From assembly GCA_031258615.1 (NCBI GenBank), contig JAIRMP010000215.1:1-18291 (forward strand): a stretch of 18,291 nucleotides of DNA. The letters are read 5' to 3'. The DNA is from Spirochaetaceae bacterium (GTDB lineage Bacteria > Spirochaetota > Spirochaetia > Treponematales > Breznakiellaceae). This document shows positions 1 to 7,508 of this stretch, in pieces (within the stretch, counting starts at the first letter, position 1; every line of letters begins with the position of its first letter). A model generated the notes under the pieces. It worked only from the letters and a program-made list of their open reading frames with translations, was not told the origin of the DNA and did no database searches. A program made the translations under genes and the position numbers.

Positions 1-44
1 TAAAAATTTTGCCGGCGGGCATGGTACGCAAGGAATGTTTTGGT

Positions 45-455
45 ATGAAAAAGACTTTTAAAAAAATTTTGGGCCGCAAAGCCCGCAAACTTTTCGTTAT
101 CGCCATAGGGGCGTTAATCGCGGCAGGGTTCAGCGCCTGTGGAATCATTCAGGTTAGATCAGGGCCCAGTGAGGAGGAACAGGCTGTGCAGGATACTTTG
201 GATAGCGCGTCCTGGGAGGTGAAAATACTGGATACGCCGCCGTCCCTTGCCGGGTTTGAAAAGGTGTCCGGATTTGGCGCGGAAATGGCCTTCTTTCAAA
301 GATCCGCCGGGCGTTTGGGGTTGGGGGGCGCCGGTAAATGGTATGTATTAACGGCGCCGGAACTGCCCGGCACAACGTACTATTATTATATACAGGGCGT
401 TAAAGACACAGGAGGCAGTCTGAGCATCGCGAATATTTATAAAAACAAACAGTAA
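45..455 (+). CDS. small predicted lipoprotein, function unknown
   Basis: Encodes about 136 residues. The N-terminus is lysine/arginine-rich (MKKTFKK, then RKARK), followed by a hydrophobic run and a lipobox-like GFSAC with the cysteine at residue 32. This predicts export and lipid anchoring in the envelope. The mature part is mixed polar with a tyrosine stretch near residues 113-117 (YYYYI) and no motif I recognise. I chose the ATG at 45 because AAGGA at 30-34 is well spaced before it and because it opens directly with a signal peptide; an in-frame ATG at 21 would add an atypical leader. No conserved partner is visible: downstream lies only a hairpin and a possible remnant. Real gene likely, function unknown. 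Confidence 0.7.
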   Translation: MKKTFKKILGRKARKLFVIAIGALIAAGFSACGIIQVRSGPSEEEQAVQDTLDSASWEVKILDTPPSLAGFEKVSGFGAEMAFFQRSAGRLGLGGAGKWYVLTAPELPGTTYYYYIQGVKDTGGSLSIANIYKNKQ

Positions 456-469
456 CGCCGGGGAGCACA

Positions 470-501
470 GCGCCGCCGTACCGGAAGCGGTACGGCGGCG
501 C
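470..501. repeat. GC-rich palindromic hairpin, copy 1
   Basis: A perfect 14-bp stem (GCGCCGCCGTACCG pairing with its complement) closes on a GAAG loop at 484-487. It starts 15 bases after the lipoprotein stop codon and has no T-run, so it is not a classic intrinsic terminator. The core CCGCCGTACCG plus GAAG plus CGGTAC recurs at 1606-1634, making it a dispersed palindromic element rather than a private terminator. Confidence 0.75.
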
Positions 502-633
502 CGCACCCGCGAGTTGGCAGCGGAGAGGATCGGCTGGGGCAACGGCTTCCGGGGCATGGGCTGGGACGGCTCGGCTTTTCAGCCATTGGGCAGTATCAAC
601 AGCGGCGTCACGCTGAAGATTGAGTATCAGTAG
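502..633 (+). pseudogene. possible C-terminal remnant of an envelope protein
   Basis: An open frame ends at TAG 631-633. It reads as a glycine- and tryptophan-rich segment (GWGNGFRGMGWDG) finishing in GVTLKIEYQ. The alternating hydrophobic/polar ending with a penultimate aromatic resembles the last strand of an outer-membrane beta-barrel. Only about 40 codons are available from a TTG at 514, no ribosome binding site is obvious, and the frame runs upstream into the hairpin at 470-501. I read it as a leftover 3' gene end, but a chance frame in GC-rich DNA is possible. From 634 to 694 I see nothing coding. Confidence 0.3.
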
Positions 634-694
634 TTAGACGGAATAGTCCCTAAACTGGTTAAAGTGTATAAAAAAACATACCGGAATATGGCAC

Positions 695-723
695 TTGAAT
701 TTATTAAATGTATATGTTATCAT
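695..723 (+). promoter_or_regulatory. sigma-70-type promoter for the PIN-domain gene
   Basis: TTGAAT (695-700), a 17-base spacer and TATCAT (718-723) form a good sigma-70-like promoter 25 bases before the TTG start at 748. It lies in the AT-rich island, where chance matches are more common, so the call rests on the correct spacing and position. Confidence 0.5.
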
Positions 724-747
724 AAATATAAGGGGGAATTATAATTC

Positions 748-1245
748 TTGAAAAAATTAAAGGTATATTTGGATACAAGTATCATAAATTTCTTGGAAGC
801 AAATGATGCTCCAGAGTATAAAAAAGCCACAGAAGATTTTTTTGAAAATGTAGTAACTCCTGAAAAAATTGAAGTATACATCTCCAATGTTGTCATTGAT
901 GAAATAAATGATACAAACGATGAAGAAACAAAGAATAAATTACATGAAAATATTAAAAAATATCCCAATATAAAAATATTAACTACAAATGATGAAAATA
1001 TTGAAGAAATAGCTTTCTTGGCTGAAAATTATATTACAAATGGTATTATACCCAATAAAAAAGCTGCTGATGCATTTCATATAGCATATTCCACAGTATT
1101 CCAAATAGATGTCCTTTTGAGTTGGAATTTTAAACATTTAGCAAATATTAACAAGGAACAGAAAGTTTTAGGATTAAATAAAATATTAGGATATAATCAT
1201 TCTTTTAGAATGACAAACCCACTGGAGGTATATTTTGATGAATAA
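748..1245 (+). CDS. PIN-domain ribonuclease toxin, VapC-like
   Basis: A 165-residue protein that opens with the PIN signature YLDTSIINFL. Acidic residues expected of a PIN metal site are visible at D9, E52 (VVIDEI) and D108 (AADAFHIAYS), followed by the typical SWNFKHL segment at 125-131. PIN toxins are Mg-dependent RNases that cleave RNA unless held by an antitoxin. The start is TTG at 748, supported by AGGGGG at 731-736 and a promoter just upstream. Its stop overlaps the next small gene by 8 bases, the tight pairing of type II toxin-antitoxin modules, here in toxin-first order. Base composition is far more AT-rich than the flanks, suggesting horizontal acquisition. The family call is firm; the toxin role is inferred. 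Confidence 0.8.
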   Translation: MKKLKVYLDTSIINFLEANDAPEYKKATEDFFENVVTPEKIEVYISNVVIDEINDTNDEETKNKLHENIKKYPNIKILTTNDENIEEIAFLAENYITNGIIPNKKAADAFHIAYSTVFQIDVLLSWNFKHLANINKEQKVLGLNKILGYNHSFRMTNPLEVYFDE

Positions 1246-1447
1246 CACATTAGAAAATGCTCTAAAAGAGACATGGGAAAAGAAAGATAAATTTTATGAA
1301 GAAAATAAAGATTTATCTGTTCTTGAAATACTAATTAAACTGGAAAATAAATATGGAGTACGGGGCACTTCGCATAACAGGTCTGTTTACGTGCGCCAGC
1401 TATCGCTGGCGACGCCGCTAAAGCGGCTCGGCCTCCGCAACGGCTAG
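1238..1447 (+). CDS. small antitoxin-like partner, 3' end probably replaced
   Basis: ATG at 1238 follows GGAGG (1224-1228) at a good distance, which beats the in-frame TTG at 1235. The first 40 or so residues are charged and probably helical (MNNTLENALKETWEKKDKFY, then NKDLSVLEILIKLENKYG), fitting a small partner of the PIN toxin. From about codon 41 composition flips abruptly from AT-rich to GC-rich. The remaining residues are read from palindromic repeat DNA (hairpins at 1395-1410 and 1414-1427). The natural C-terminus was therefore probably lost or overwritten by that element. No DNA-binding motif is clear. Whether it still neutralises the toxin cannot be told. Confidence 0.55.
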   Translation: MNNTLENALKETWEKKDKFYEENKDLSVLEILIKLENKYGVRGTSHNRSVYVRQLSLATPLKRLGLRNG

Positions 1448-1674
1448 CAGTTTGTTGCGCTTTGCGCATAAAACCTTCCAAAAATCGCCTTTAGGTGATT
1501 TTTTACCCTGCAAACTGTACGTCAACGAAGTTGACACAGCAGCCAAGATAATCGGGATTTTTGCATATTTTTTGATAGAAAAATATGCAATTTTACGGTA
1601 AAAAACCGCCGTACCGGAAGCGGTACAGCGGCGGTGTGGTAGAAGGCTGCCCAAATAATGGGCAGCCTCCTACC
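1395..1674. repeat. ladder of eight consecutive hairpins
   Basis: Inverted repeats follow each other with little between them: GCCAGC/GCTGGC (1395-1410), GCCGCT/AGCGGC (1414-1427), TGCGC/GCGCA (1456-1468), AAAAATCGCC/GGTGATTTTT with one G-T pair (1480-1503), GTCAAC/GTTGAC (1521-1535), a perfect 12-bp stem TTGCATATTTTT (1561-1590), an imperfect copy of the 470-501 hairpin (1606-1634), and a 15-bp stem with one mismatch (1638-1674). I see no gene in this stretch beyond the end of the antitoxin-like frame at 1447. It looks like a mosaic of small palindromic intergenic elements. Confidence 0.75.
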
Positions 1675-1696
1675 CGATCATTGCGGGGTGGGGTAA

Positions 1697-1741
1697 CACA
1701 GCGGCAAGCCCTGGGGCTTGCCGCTGTGCTTATCCTTTTTT
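1697..1741 (+). terminator. intrinsic terminator between convergent genes
   Basis: CACAGCGGCAAGCCC at 1697-1711 pairs with 1714-1728 to give a perfect stem. A T-rich tail with seven T (1736-1742) follows a few bases later on the + strand. It would stop transcripts from the toxin side. The same stem lies directly after the stop codon of the leftward synthetase gene and may also serve it, though that side has no T-run. Confidence 0.65.
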
Positions 1742-4582
1742 TATTCGCGTGTCCGCGGCAATGAACACGCCACGGGCGGGGTTGTAGATTACAGGGTTAA
1801 GGTCTATTTCGCTTACATCCGGCAGCGCCAAAAGGAGGGCGCTGACATTTGTTATAATATCCGAGAGAGACTCTTTGTTTACGCCCGGTTTACCCCTATA
1901 ACCGGCCAACAGCGGTTCGCAGCGCAGGCTGTTAATCAGCGCAAGCGCTTCGGGACGGCCTATGGGCGGGTAGCCAAAGGCCAGGTCCTTCATTATCTCG
2001 ACCCAGACGCCGCCTAAGCCAAGCATTACAGAGCTGCCAAGCTGCGGGTCGCGGACGCCGCCTACTATTAGCTCTAAGCCCTGCGGAGTCTGTTCCTGGA
2101 CAAAGATCCCCGCCGCGCCCGGAAAACGCTTAAAGAAATCCACCGCGGTTTCCGCCAGTTCACCGGCGGAATTTATATTCAGGCGGACGCCGCCGGCATC
2201 CGACTTGTGTATAATCTCCGGATGGTCAATTTTAGCGACCACTGGGAAGGAAATTCCGGCAAGGGTTTCAGGACGGACATCCGCGGCGGTTTTTAGCATG
2301 AGTCCGCGGGCAATATGTATCCCAAATAGTTCCAGCAGTTTATAGGCGTCCATAGTCGGCAAATACTCTCCGGACGGAGATGAGGACAGGATTTCCCGCG
2401 CGCGCCGCAGAGCGGCCCCGGAAGGACGCGCCGCATCCGTATCACTGAATTTGGGCTGCTCCCTCATGCCGGCCAGCATGGAAGCAATCTGTTCCGGGTA
2501 AAGACTCGTCGGAATGCCGTTTTTGATCAACAAGGCGCGGGCGTTTTTACCGAGCGTAGGGCCAAAGAAATTAGTTAAAACCGGTATTTTTGCGTCTTTA
2601 AGCACGGGGATTAACGCTTCGGCGACCTTGCCCGTATCCACCGTAGCGGGCGGGACGCAGCAAATCAGCAGCGCGTCGTAGCGCCCGCAATCCAGCAGGG
2701 CTTTGGCGGCCAATACATAGTGTTCGGGCGGCGCGGGCGCTACAATATCCACCGGATTCTGTACTGAGGCTTCGCGCAGCAGATTTTCTCTTAAATAGTT
2801 TTTTAACGGTTCTTCCGGCGGCGGCAGCGTAAAGCCGTAATCGCTTAGGGCGTCGGAAATAAGAATACTGGGGCCCCCGGCGTTGGTCAAATGAGCCACA
2901 CGGTTTCCCTTTACCTGCGGCATATTGGCAAGAGCCGTGGCGCACATAAACAGTTCTTCCAGCGAGTAGACCCGTGTAATTCCCGCCTTATTTATAAGCG
3001 CGTCCACAACCTTATCGTTTCCGGCGAGGCTGCCTGTATGGGAGCTTGCCGCGGCCATGCCCGCGGAGGTGCGGCCCGCCTTTAGCAGCAGGATGGGTTT
3101 AGTCATCCTGGCCGCCAGCCTCCAGAAACGCTCCGGCTCCGCAATCGTCTCCAGATACAGCGCTATCACTTTGGTATGTACATCATCTTCGTAGAACGGC
3201 AGCAAATCACAAACAGTAAGATCGGCCTGATTTCCCAGCGAAACAATGGACGAGAACCCTATCCCCAATTCTTCGGCATAATCCAGCATCGCGGCGCCTA
3301 TGGAGCCGCTTTGTGTTACCAGGGCAAGATTGCCCCGCTCTATATGCCCCGCCAGAATGGTAGAGTTAAGATTCACTTTTACATTCATAAGGCCCATGCA
3401 GTTTGGGCCTATCAGCCGCATATTATAGCGGTTGATTATAGATACCAGTTTTTCCTGAGCTGCGACTCCTTCACCGCCTATTTCTTTGAAACCGGCGCTG
3501 ACGCAGATTATAGCTTTTACCCCCTTGCGCCCGCAGGCCTCCGCCAGTTCCAGCACGGCGGCGCCCGGCGTCGCTATAACCGCCATATCCAGCGGGCCTT
3601 CGATAGATTCTACGGAGGTATAACCCCTGGCTGACAGAACATCTTCTCCACGGACATTTACCGCGTATACCGCCCCGCCAAAACCGTCCCGCAGGATGTT
3701 TTCCACTACAGAGCGCCCTATCCCCGGCTTTTGCGATGCGCCTATGACCGCGACCGAATCGGGATACAGCAGTTTATCGGTGCGCCTTCTGAAACGGGGC
3801 TGGTTGTCTTCCCAACGTTCAATCTTTAGTCCCTGGGGGACAGCCTTACCCTGATAGTAAATTTTTCCGTCGTCGCCCCTCGCAAAGTTACCCAGCGCAA
3901 GTTCCAGTAGGGTGCGCGCCCCCACGAGCCGGTTCTGTTCATTCACCAGCGCAAGATAATGACGCATACGTTCCTGCTCATCTTTGTGCAGGGCGTAGTC
4001 AACGGGTATACTTTCCGAAACAAGCAGCAAGGGGCCGCCGTCCAACTCTTTGGTGGCCAGGTGGGACGAGGCGGCGAGCGCGGTTTCCCGCGCCTGCAAT
4101 GCGTCCCCCACGCCGTTTCCACCGGCGTATGCCCGTTTACCGTCTTTTACTATGGTAAGGTCTGCCGGATGAACATTTACAACCAGATACTCATCAAGTA
4201 GGCAGTCAGTGGTCGCCCACACATAGCCTGCCAGCAGTATAGCGTCTCCTTTCATAGGTCTAATCAGTTCCAGCGCTTCCGCGTCATATTCCCGCCTAAG
4301 CGCCTTGTCAGAAAGAGGCTTTCCCCGCTTCCGGTAATACTCTTTTATGTCGAGCGCCGCATAAGGCACTCCGAGCTTTTCCGCCGCGGCGCGGGCCTTC
4401 GCTCCGGCATTGCTCGAAAAAACGCCGGCAATCTTGAACGGACATTCGCCAAGCCTTCCCGCCTGAGTATTCTCTATCTCTTTTTGTAGTTCGTAAGCTC
4501 TCCAGAGCGTGTCTCCTGAACCGGAAACATACCCTATTACCCGCAACTCTCCGGCCGCGTGATTGTGTATAGGTGTTATCAT
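1730..4582 (-). CDS. formyltransferase-like domain fused to ADP-forming acyl-CoA synthetase
   Basis: A 950-residue fusion. Residues 1-235 resemble the PurN/Fmt formyltransferase fold: a VSGSGDTLWRA opening, LLAGY at 116-120, NVHP with N136 and H138, and ELDGGP with D181, matching the Asn-His-Asp catalytic set of that family. Residues 265-950 form an NDP-forming acyl-CoA synthetase: CoA-binding domain (VAVIGAS at 277-283), ligase domain with GPNCMG (392-397), the phospho-histidine motif SSHTGSLAG (H515), and a C-terminal ATP-grasp domain from about 740 (IHKSDAGGV, LGLGGVWVE). Family enzymes interconvert acyl-CoA, ADP and phosphate with acid, CoA and ATP. No GNAT acetyltransferase domain follows, so it is not a Pat-type lysine acetyltransferase. 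ATG at 4582 has AAGGA upstream. Its position after TRAP transporter genes suggests activation of an imported acid. Substrate unknown. Confidence 0.85.
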   Translation of the reverse strand: MITPIHNHAAGELRVIGYVSGSGDTLWRAYELQKEIENTQAGRLGECPFKIAGVFSSNAGAKARAAAEKLGVPYAALDIKEYYRKRGKPLSDKALRREYDAEALELIRPMKGDAILLAGYVWATTDCLLDEYLVVNVHPADLTIVKDGKRAYAGGNGVGDALQARETALAASSHLATKELDGGPLLLVSESIPVDYALHKDEQERMRHYLALVNEQNRLVGARTLLELALGNFARGDDGKIYYQGKAVPQGLKIERWEDNQPRFRRRTDKLLYPDSVAVIGASQKPGIGRSVVENILRDGFGGAVYAVNVRGEDVLSARGYTSVESIEGPLDMAVIATPGAAVLELAEACGRKGVKAIICVSAGFKEIGGEGVAAQEKLVSIINRYNMRLIGPNCMGLMNVKVNLNSTILAGHIERGNLALVTQSGSIGAAMLDYAEELGIGFSSIVSLGNQADLTVCDLLPFYEDDVHTKVIALYLETIAEPERFWRLAARMTKPILLLKAGRTSAGMAAASSHTGSLAGNDKVVDALINKAGITRVYSLEELFMCATALANMPQVKGNRVAHLTNAGGPSILISDALSDYGFTLPPPEEPLKNYLRENLLREASVQNPVDIVAPAPPEHYVLAAKALLDCGRYDALLICCVPPATVDTGKVAEALIPVLKDAKIPVLTNFFGPTLGKNARALLIKNGIPTSLYPEQIASMLAGMREQPKFSDTDAARPSGAALRRAREILSSSPSGEYLPTMDAYKLLELFGIHIARGLMLKTAADVRPETLAGISFPVVAKIDHPEIIHKSDAGGVRLNINSAGELAETAVDFFKRFPGAAGIFVQEQTPQGLELIVGGVRDPQLGSSVMLGLGGVWVEIMKDLAFGYPPIGRPEALALINSLRCEPLLAGYRGKPGVNKESLSDIITNVSALLLALPDVSEIDLNPVIYNPARGVFIAADTRIKKG

Positions 4583-4676
4583 AACTATATTCCTTATCTT
4601 TGTAGATACGCCGCCGCCTGAATGACGGAGGCATTGTTGTTGTACAGGGCCAACTTTGTTGGCTCTGAATAAAATA

Positions 4677-4691
4677 GGGGGGGGGGGGGGG
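4677..4691. repeat. 15-G homopolymer tract upstream of the synthetase gene
   Basis: Fifteen consecutive G on the + strand (C on the coding strand of the synthetase gene), about 95-109 bases before that gene's ATG. Such tracts change length by slipped-strand mispairing. In Treponema pallidum, poly-G tracts next to tpr promoters modulate expression. Here the tract is non-coding, so any effect would be transcriptional. A short hairpin (GCCAAC/GTTGGC, 4649-4663) lies between it and the gene. Confidence 0.7.
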
Positions 4692-4715
4692 TAACTTCCG
4701 TGTCATTCCCTCCTA

Positions 4716-4750
4716 CCGTTCCAAAGGCTGCACCGCAGCCTTTGGAACGG
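4716..4750. repeat. perfect 16-bp hairpin after the TRAP operon
   Basis: CCGTTCCAAAGGCTGC at 4716-4731 pairs perfectly with 4735-4750 around an ACC loop. It lies 88 bases past the dctM stop, with no T-run on either side. It may act as a factor-assisted terminator or RNA-stabilising stem separating the TRAP genes from the synthetase. A further 9-bp inverted repeat (4772-4780 with 4822-4830) sits between it and dctM. Confidence 0.7.
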
Positions 4751-4837
4751 CCTTTCCCCCGTACCCCCGCTGCCAGCCGCGTATGCCAAGCGCCCTTATC
4801 ACCGTGAAGGCAATGCGTAAAGCGGCTGGCCGCCGCG

Positions 4838-6115
4838 CTATTTCATAAGCGAGGGCAGCCATGTTGAAATTCCTGGTATAAGCACGATGAATACCTGAAT
4901 GATGAGCAGCGTTACCACCGGGCCTACCGCCGCTCTAACTATGTCTTTTATCGGGATGCCGGTAATGCCTGACGCCGCGTACAAATTTGTGCCTACGGGC
5001 GGGGTAATAAAACCTATCGCCAAGTTAGCCACCATGATCACGCCAAAGTGAATGGGACTCAATCCTATACCTATTGCTATTGGCAGCAAAATCGGGGTTA
5101 GAATGACGATGGCGGCGAGCGCTTCCATCAACATCCCCGCAACGAGCAGCAGCAGGTTAATAAATATCAGTATCAAAATTTTGTTGTCAGTGATGCCAAG
5201 AACGGCGTTGGCCAGCATGGTCGGAATATTCTGAAAGGTCAGAATACGGCCAAACACTGTCGCCACCGCTACAATGAGTAGAATCGGAGCGTTCATGCGC
5301 GCCGAACGGAGCAGGATTCCGGGAATTTCCCTGATTTGCAGCGTTTTGTAAACGAACTTGCTCACTATAATACCGTACAGGGCGGCCACTCCCGCGGCTT
5401 CCGTGGCGGTAAAAATACCGCCGTAAATTCCGCCAAGAATTATTACAGGGCATAATAGCGCCCAAAACCCGTCGAGCAGGCTGCGGCTTATACTCATACG
5501 CGGTTCCTGCGTATCCTTGACCTCTATGGGGTGGAGTTTGCTAAAGATGTACGCATAAACCATCAGCCCTATGCCGCATAGTACGCCCGGCATTACACCG
5601 GACATGAACATATCTCCTATAGAAGTTCCCGCGGATACCCCGTACATGACCATAGGCAGGCTCGGAGGAATAAGAATTCCCAGTCCGCCGGACGCCGCTG
5701 TCAGCGCGGTGATGAAACGGCGATCGTAGCCTTGCTTGGTCATAATAGGGATCATTATCGTGCCTACCGCGGCGAATGTCGCCGAGCCTGAGCCGGAGAT
5801 TGCGCCGAACAGCATACAGGTAAATACCGTAGCCATAGGAACGCCGCCGGTAAAACCGCCGACACAGGCGTTCGCAAAGTTAAAGAGGCGTTTCGAGATG
5901 CCGCCTTTTGCCATGATTTCACCGGCAAAGATGAAAATAGGCACCGCGAGCACAGGAAACGAATCCAGCGCGGATACCATGCCGCGGCCAACGAAGGCCA
6001 GCGAAACTGTTTCACCGAACAGCGAGTTCAGCAAAACCCCAAGCCCCATGGCGGCGGCTATGGGTACGCCCAGCGCCATCAGACCAAAAAATACAATGAA
6101 TAGTAACGCCGTCAT
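4838..6115 (-). CDS. dctM: TRAP transporter large membrane subunit DctM
   Basis: A 425-residue, highly hydrophobic protein of the usual length for the TRAP large subunit, with roughly a dozen predicted membrane spans. The family-typical stretch VPIFIFAGEIMAKGG followed by ISKRLFNFA is present near residue 60, and the glycine-rich GAISGSGSATFAAVG and GITPPVGTNLY-like (FITPPVGTNLY) motifs are clear. DctM forms the Na+-driven channel that moves carboxylates or related anions delivered by DctP. The ATG overlaps the dctQ stop by 4 bases, and GGGAGG precedes it, indicating translational coupling. The gene looks intact, although its partner dctP is damaged. Confidence 0.93.
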   Translation of the reverse strand: MTALLFIVFFGLMALGVPIAAAMGLGVLLNSLFGETVSLAFVGRGMVSALDSFPVLAVPIFIFAGEIMAKGGISKRLFNFANACVGGFTGGVPMATVFTCMLFGAISGSGSATFAAVGTIMIPIMTKQGYDRRFITALTAASGGLGILIPPSLPMVMYGVSAGTSIGDMFMSGVMPGVLCGIGLMVYAYIFSKLHPIEVKDTQEPRMSISRSLLDGFWALLCPVIILGGIYGGIFTATEAAGVAALYGIIVSKFVYKTLQIREIPGILLRSARMNAPILLIVAVATVFGRILTFQNIPTMLANAVLGITDNKILILIFINLLLLVAGMLMEALAAIVILTPILLPIAIGIGLSPIHFGVIMVANLAIGFITPPVGTNLYAASGITGIPIKDIVRAAVGPVVTLLIIQVFIVLIPGISTWLPSLMK

Positions 6116-6609
6116 TCTTTTACCTCCCCTTTACCGCCAAGCGTCTTAATCTGAGTAAACAGGTTGAATATGATGCGTATGGACATCAGACCCATGCCGA
6201 CAGGCAGGGCCGCGTATATCCACTGCATAGGGATTTTTAACGCCGGGCTAAGCTGCGGCCTTGACAAGAGGCTGACGCACATACCTACTCCTACAACAGT
6301 CATAATTACGGCAAATATCAGGAATATGAACTGATTTATAAAGTTTACAATGAGCCGGACCTTTCCTTTGAGCGAATTTTCAAACATATCCACGCGGATA
6401 TGGCTCTGAATTTTTGCCCCCAGGCTTGATCCTACAAAGGTCATCCAGATAAACGCGTACTTGGCGGTTTCTTCCGTCCAACTGGCTGGTATTTTCAGTA
6501 TGAACCTAAAAATTATCTGCAATATCGTTACCGTTACAAAGTAGCCCATTGCCAGTGATATAAAAATCTCCTCAAAATGGGCGTCCAGGAATCCTATAAT
6601 TTTTTTCAC
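6112..6609 (-). CDS. dctQ: TRAP transporter small membrane subunit DctQ
   Basis: A 165-residue protein with about four predicted membrane helices. The DctQ hallmark is visible at residues 41-75: PASWTEETAKYAFIW, then GSSLGAKIQSHIRVDMF. DctQ pairs with DctM in the inner membrane and is needed for TRAP transport. The start is GTG at 6609, chosen because AGGAGG lies at 6615-6620. It sits between the dctP remnant (44 bases upstream) and dctM (4-base overlap), the standard P-Q-M order. Sequence appears intact. Confidence 0.9.
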   Translation of the reverse strand: MKKIIGFLDAHFEEIFISLAMGYFVTVTILQIIFRFILKIPASWTEETAKYAFIWMTFVGSSLGAKIQSHIRVDMFENSLKGKVRLIVNFINQFIFLIFAVIMTVVGVGMCVSLLSRPQLSPALKIPMQWIYAALPVGMGLMSIRIIFNLFTQIKTLGGKGEVKE

Positions 6610-6653
6610 CGTAACCTCCTTCCGCTGACAGCGCGGCGTTAATTCCGCCCGTT

Positions 6654-7406
6654 TTACCGGGCAGCCTCTACAGCCGCGAAAAGTTTGTCAATGATACCTT
6701 GACCGCCGGCTTCTTTTGCTATCATCGGGATTACCGGAGACGCTTTATCTTTCCAGAGTTTAGCGTCCGCCTCGCTAAGGGTTGTAACGGTGATCTTATT
6801 GTCCGCTAGGGTTTTAAGGTAGCCCGCGTAATCTTCGGCGGCGCGTTGGCGCTGGAACAGCGTAGCCTCCATCGCCGCGTCCCGGACAACTTTTTGCAAT
6901 TCAGGGCTGAGACCGTTGAACCATGCGGGATTTGCCGCCAGCATCCCCGTCGTAAATATGTGGTGTGTCAGCGTAACGAATTTCTGCACCTCATAGAAAC
7001 GCTGGGAAATAAAAAGTTCCAGCGGATTTTCCTGGGCATCCACAGTTCCCTGCTGCAACGCGGTATACAGTTCCGCAAAAGATATAGCGGTGGGCTGTGC
7101 GCCCAACTGTTCCCAAATCGCTATGTGTATGGGATTCGTCATAACCCTGATCTTGATGCCGGAAAGGTCAGCCGGAGTACGGATCAGCTTGTTGGCTGAA
7201 AGTTCGCGGTAGGCTACGGCCTCAAGATAGCCAAGCCCCACCATGCTGCCTTTTTTTTCCATTATTTCCAGCATTTCCCGGCCAAAATCCCCGTCCAGCA
7301 CCCTGTAGGCCACCTCGTTTGACGGAAACACGAAAGGCACGGCAAAGACCCCCAAATCGGGAACGAATGAAAGCAGATTCCCTTTGTCGCCTCCGCCCGT
7401 ACTGCT
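6654..7406 (-). pseudogene. dctP: 5'-truncated TRAP substrate-binding protein DctP
   Basis: From 7406 to 6654 the - strand reads as the last two thirds of a DctP protein: LLSFVPDLGVFAVPFVFPS, then YRVLDGDFG, LGYLEAVAYRELSANK, GIKIRVM, WEQLGAQPTAISFAELYTAL and QQGTVDAQENPLELF, all typical of the family. Full proteins have about 330 residues with a signal peptide. Here TAA at 7409-7407 cuts the frame, a second TAA lies further upstream, and none of the DNA upstream resembles the missing 80-100 residues in any frame. A TTG at 7355 could start 233 residues, but it has no ribosome binding site and gives no export signal. The product could not reach the periplasm. The break lies next to the promoter of the right-hand cluster. 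Confidence 0.8.
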
Positions 7407-7479
7407 TTACAATCCTTGTCCCCCGGTTTGTTATAGATTCTGTAAACCCCGCGCATGGGGCCGCGGTTTAATACCTCGC

Positions 7480-7508
7480 TTGACAAGAATTTTTTCTTAT
7501 GATTAAAT
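7480..7508 (+). promoter_or_regulatory. promoter A with spacer dyad, drives the NitT/TauT-type block
   Basis: TTGACA (7480-7485), a 17-base spacer and TTAAAT (7503-7508) make a strong sigma-70-like promoter. The spacer holds the dyad AAGAA-TTTT-TTCTT (7485-7498), a likely repressor site. TCTTAGTA follows at 7508-7515. The same arrangement occurs at 13494. A further imperfect dyad (TAAACC 7443-7448 with GGTTTA 7465-7470) lies just upstream. The stretch 7410-7479 has no gene. Confidence 0.65.

Noticed and set aside
1395..1728. CRISPR array
   Set aside because: The palindromes differ from each other in sequence and size, with no regular direct repeat and spacer pattern and no cas gene.
3176..3634. 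Reading frame opposite the acyl-CoA synthetase gene
   Set aside because: Shadow of the 950-residue gene; no start signal and no domain.
7262..7486. Frameshifted 5' end of dctP in a neighbouring frame
   Set aside because: The residues in that frame do not resemble any DctP N-terminus and lack a signal peptide, so a simple frameshift does not restore the gene.
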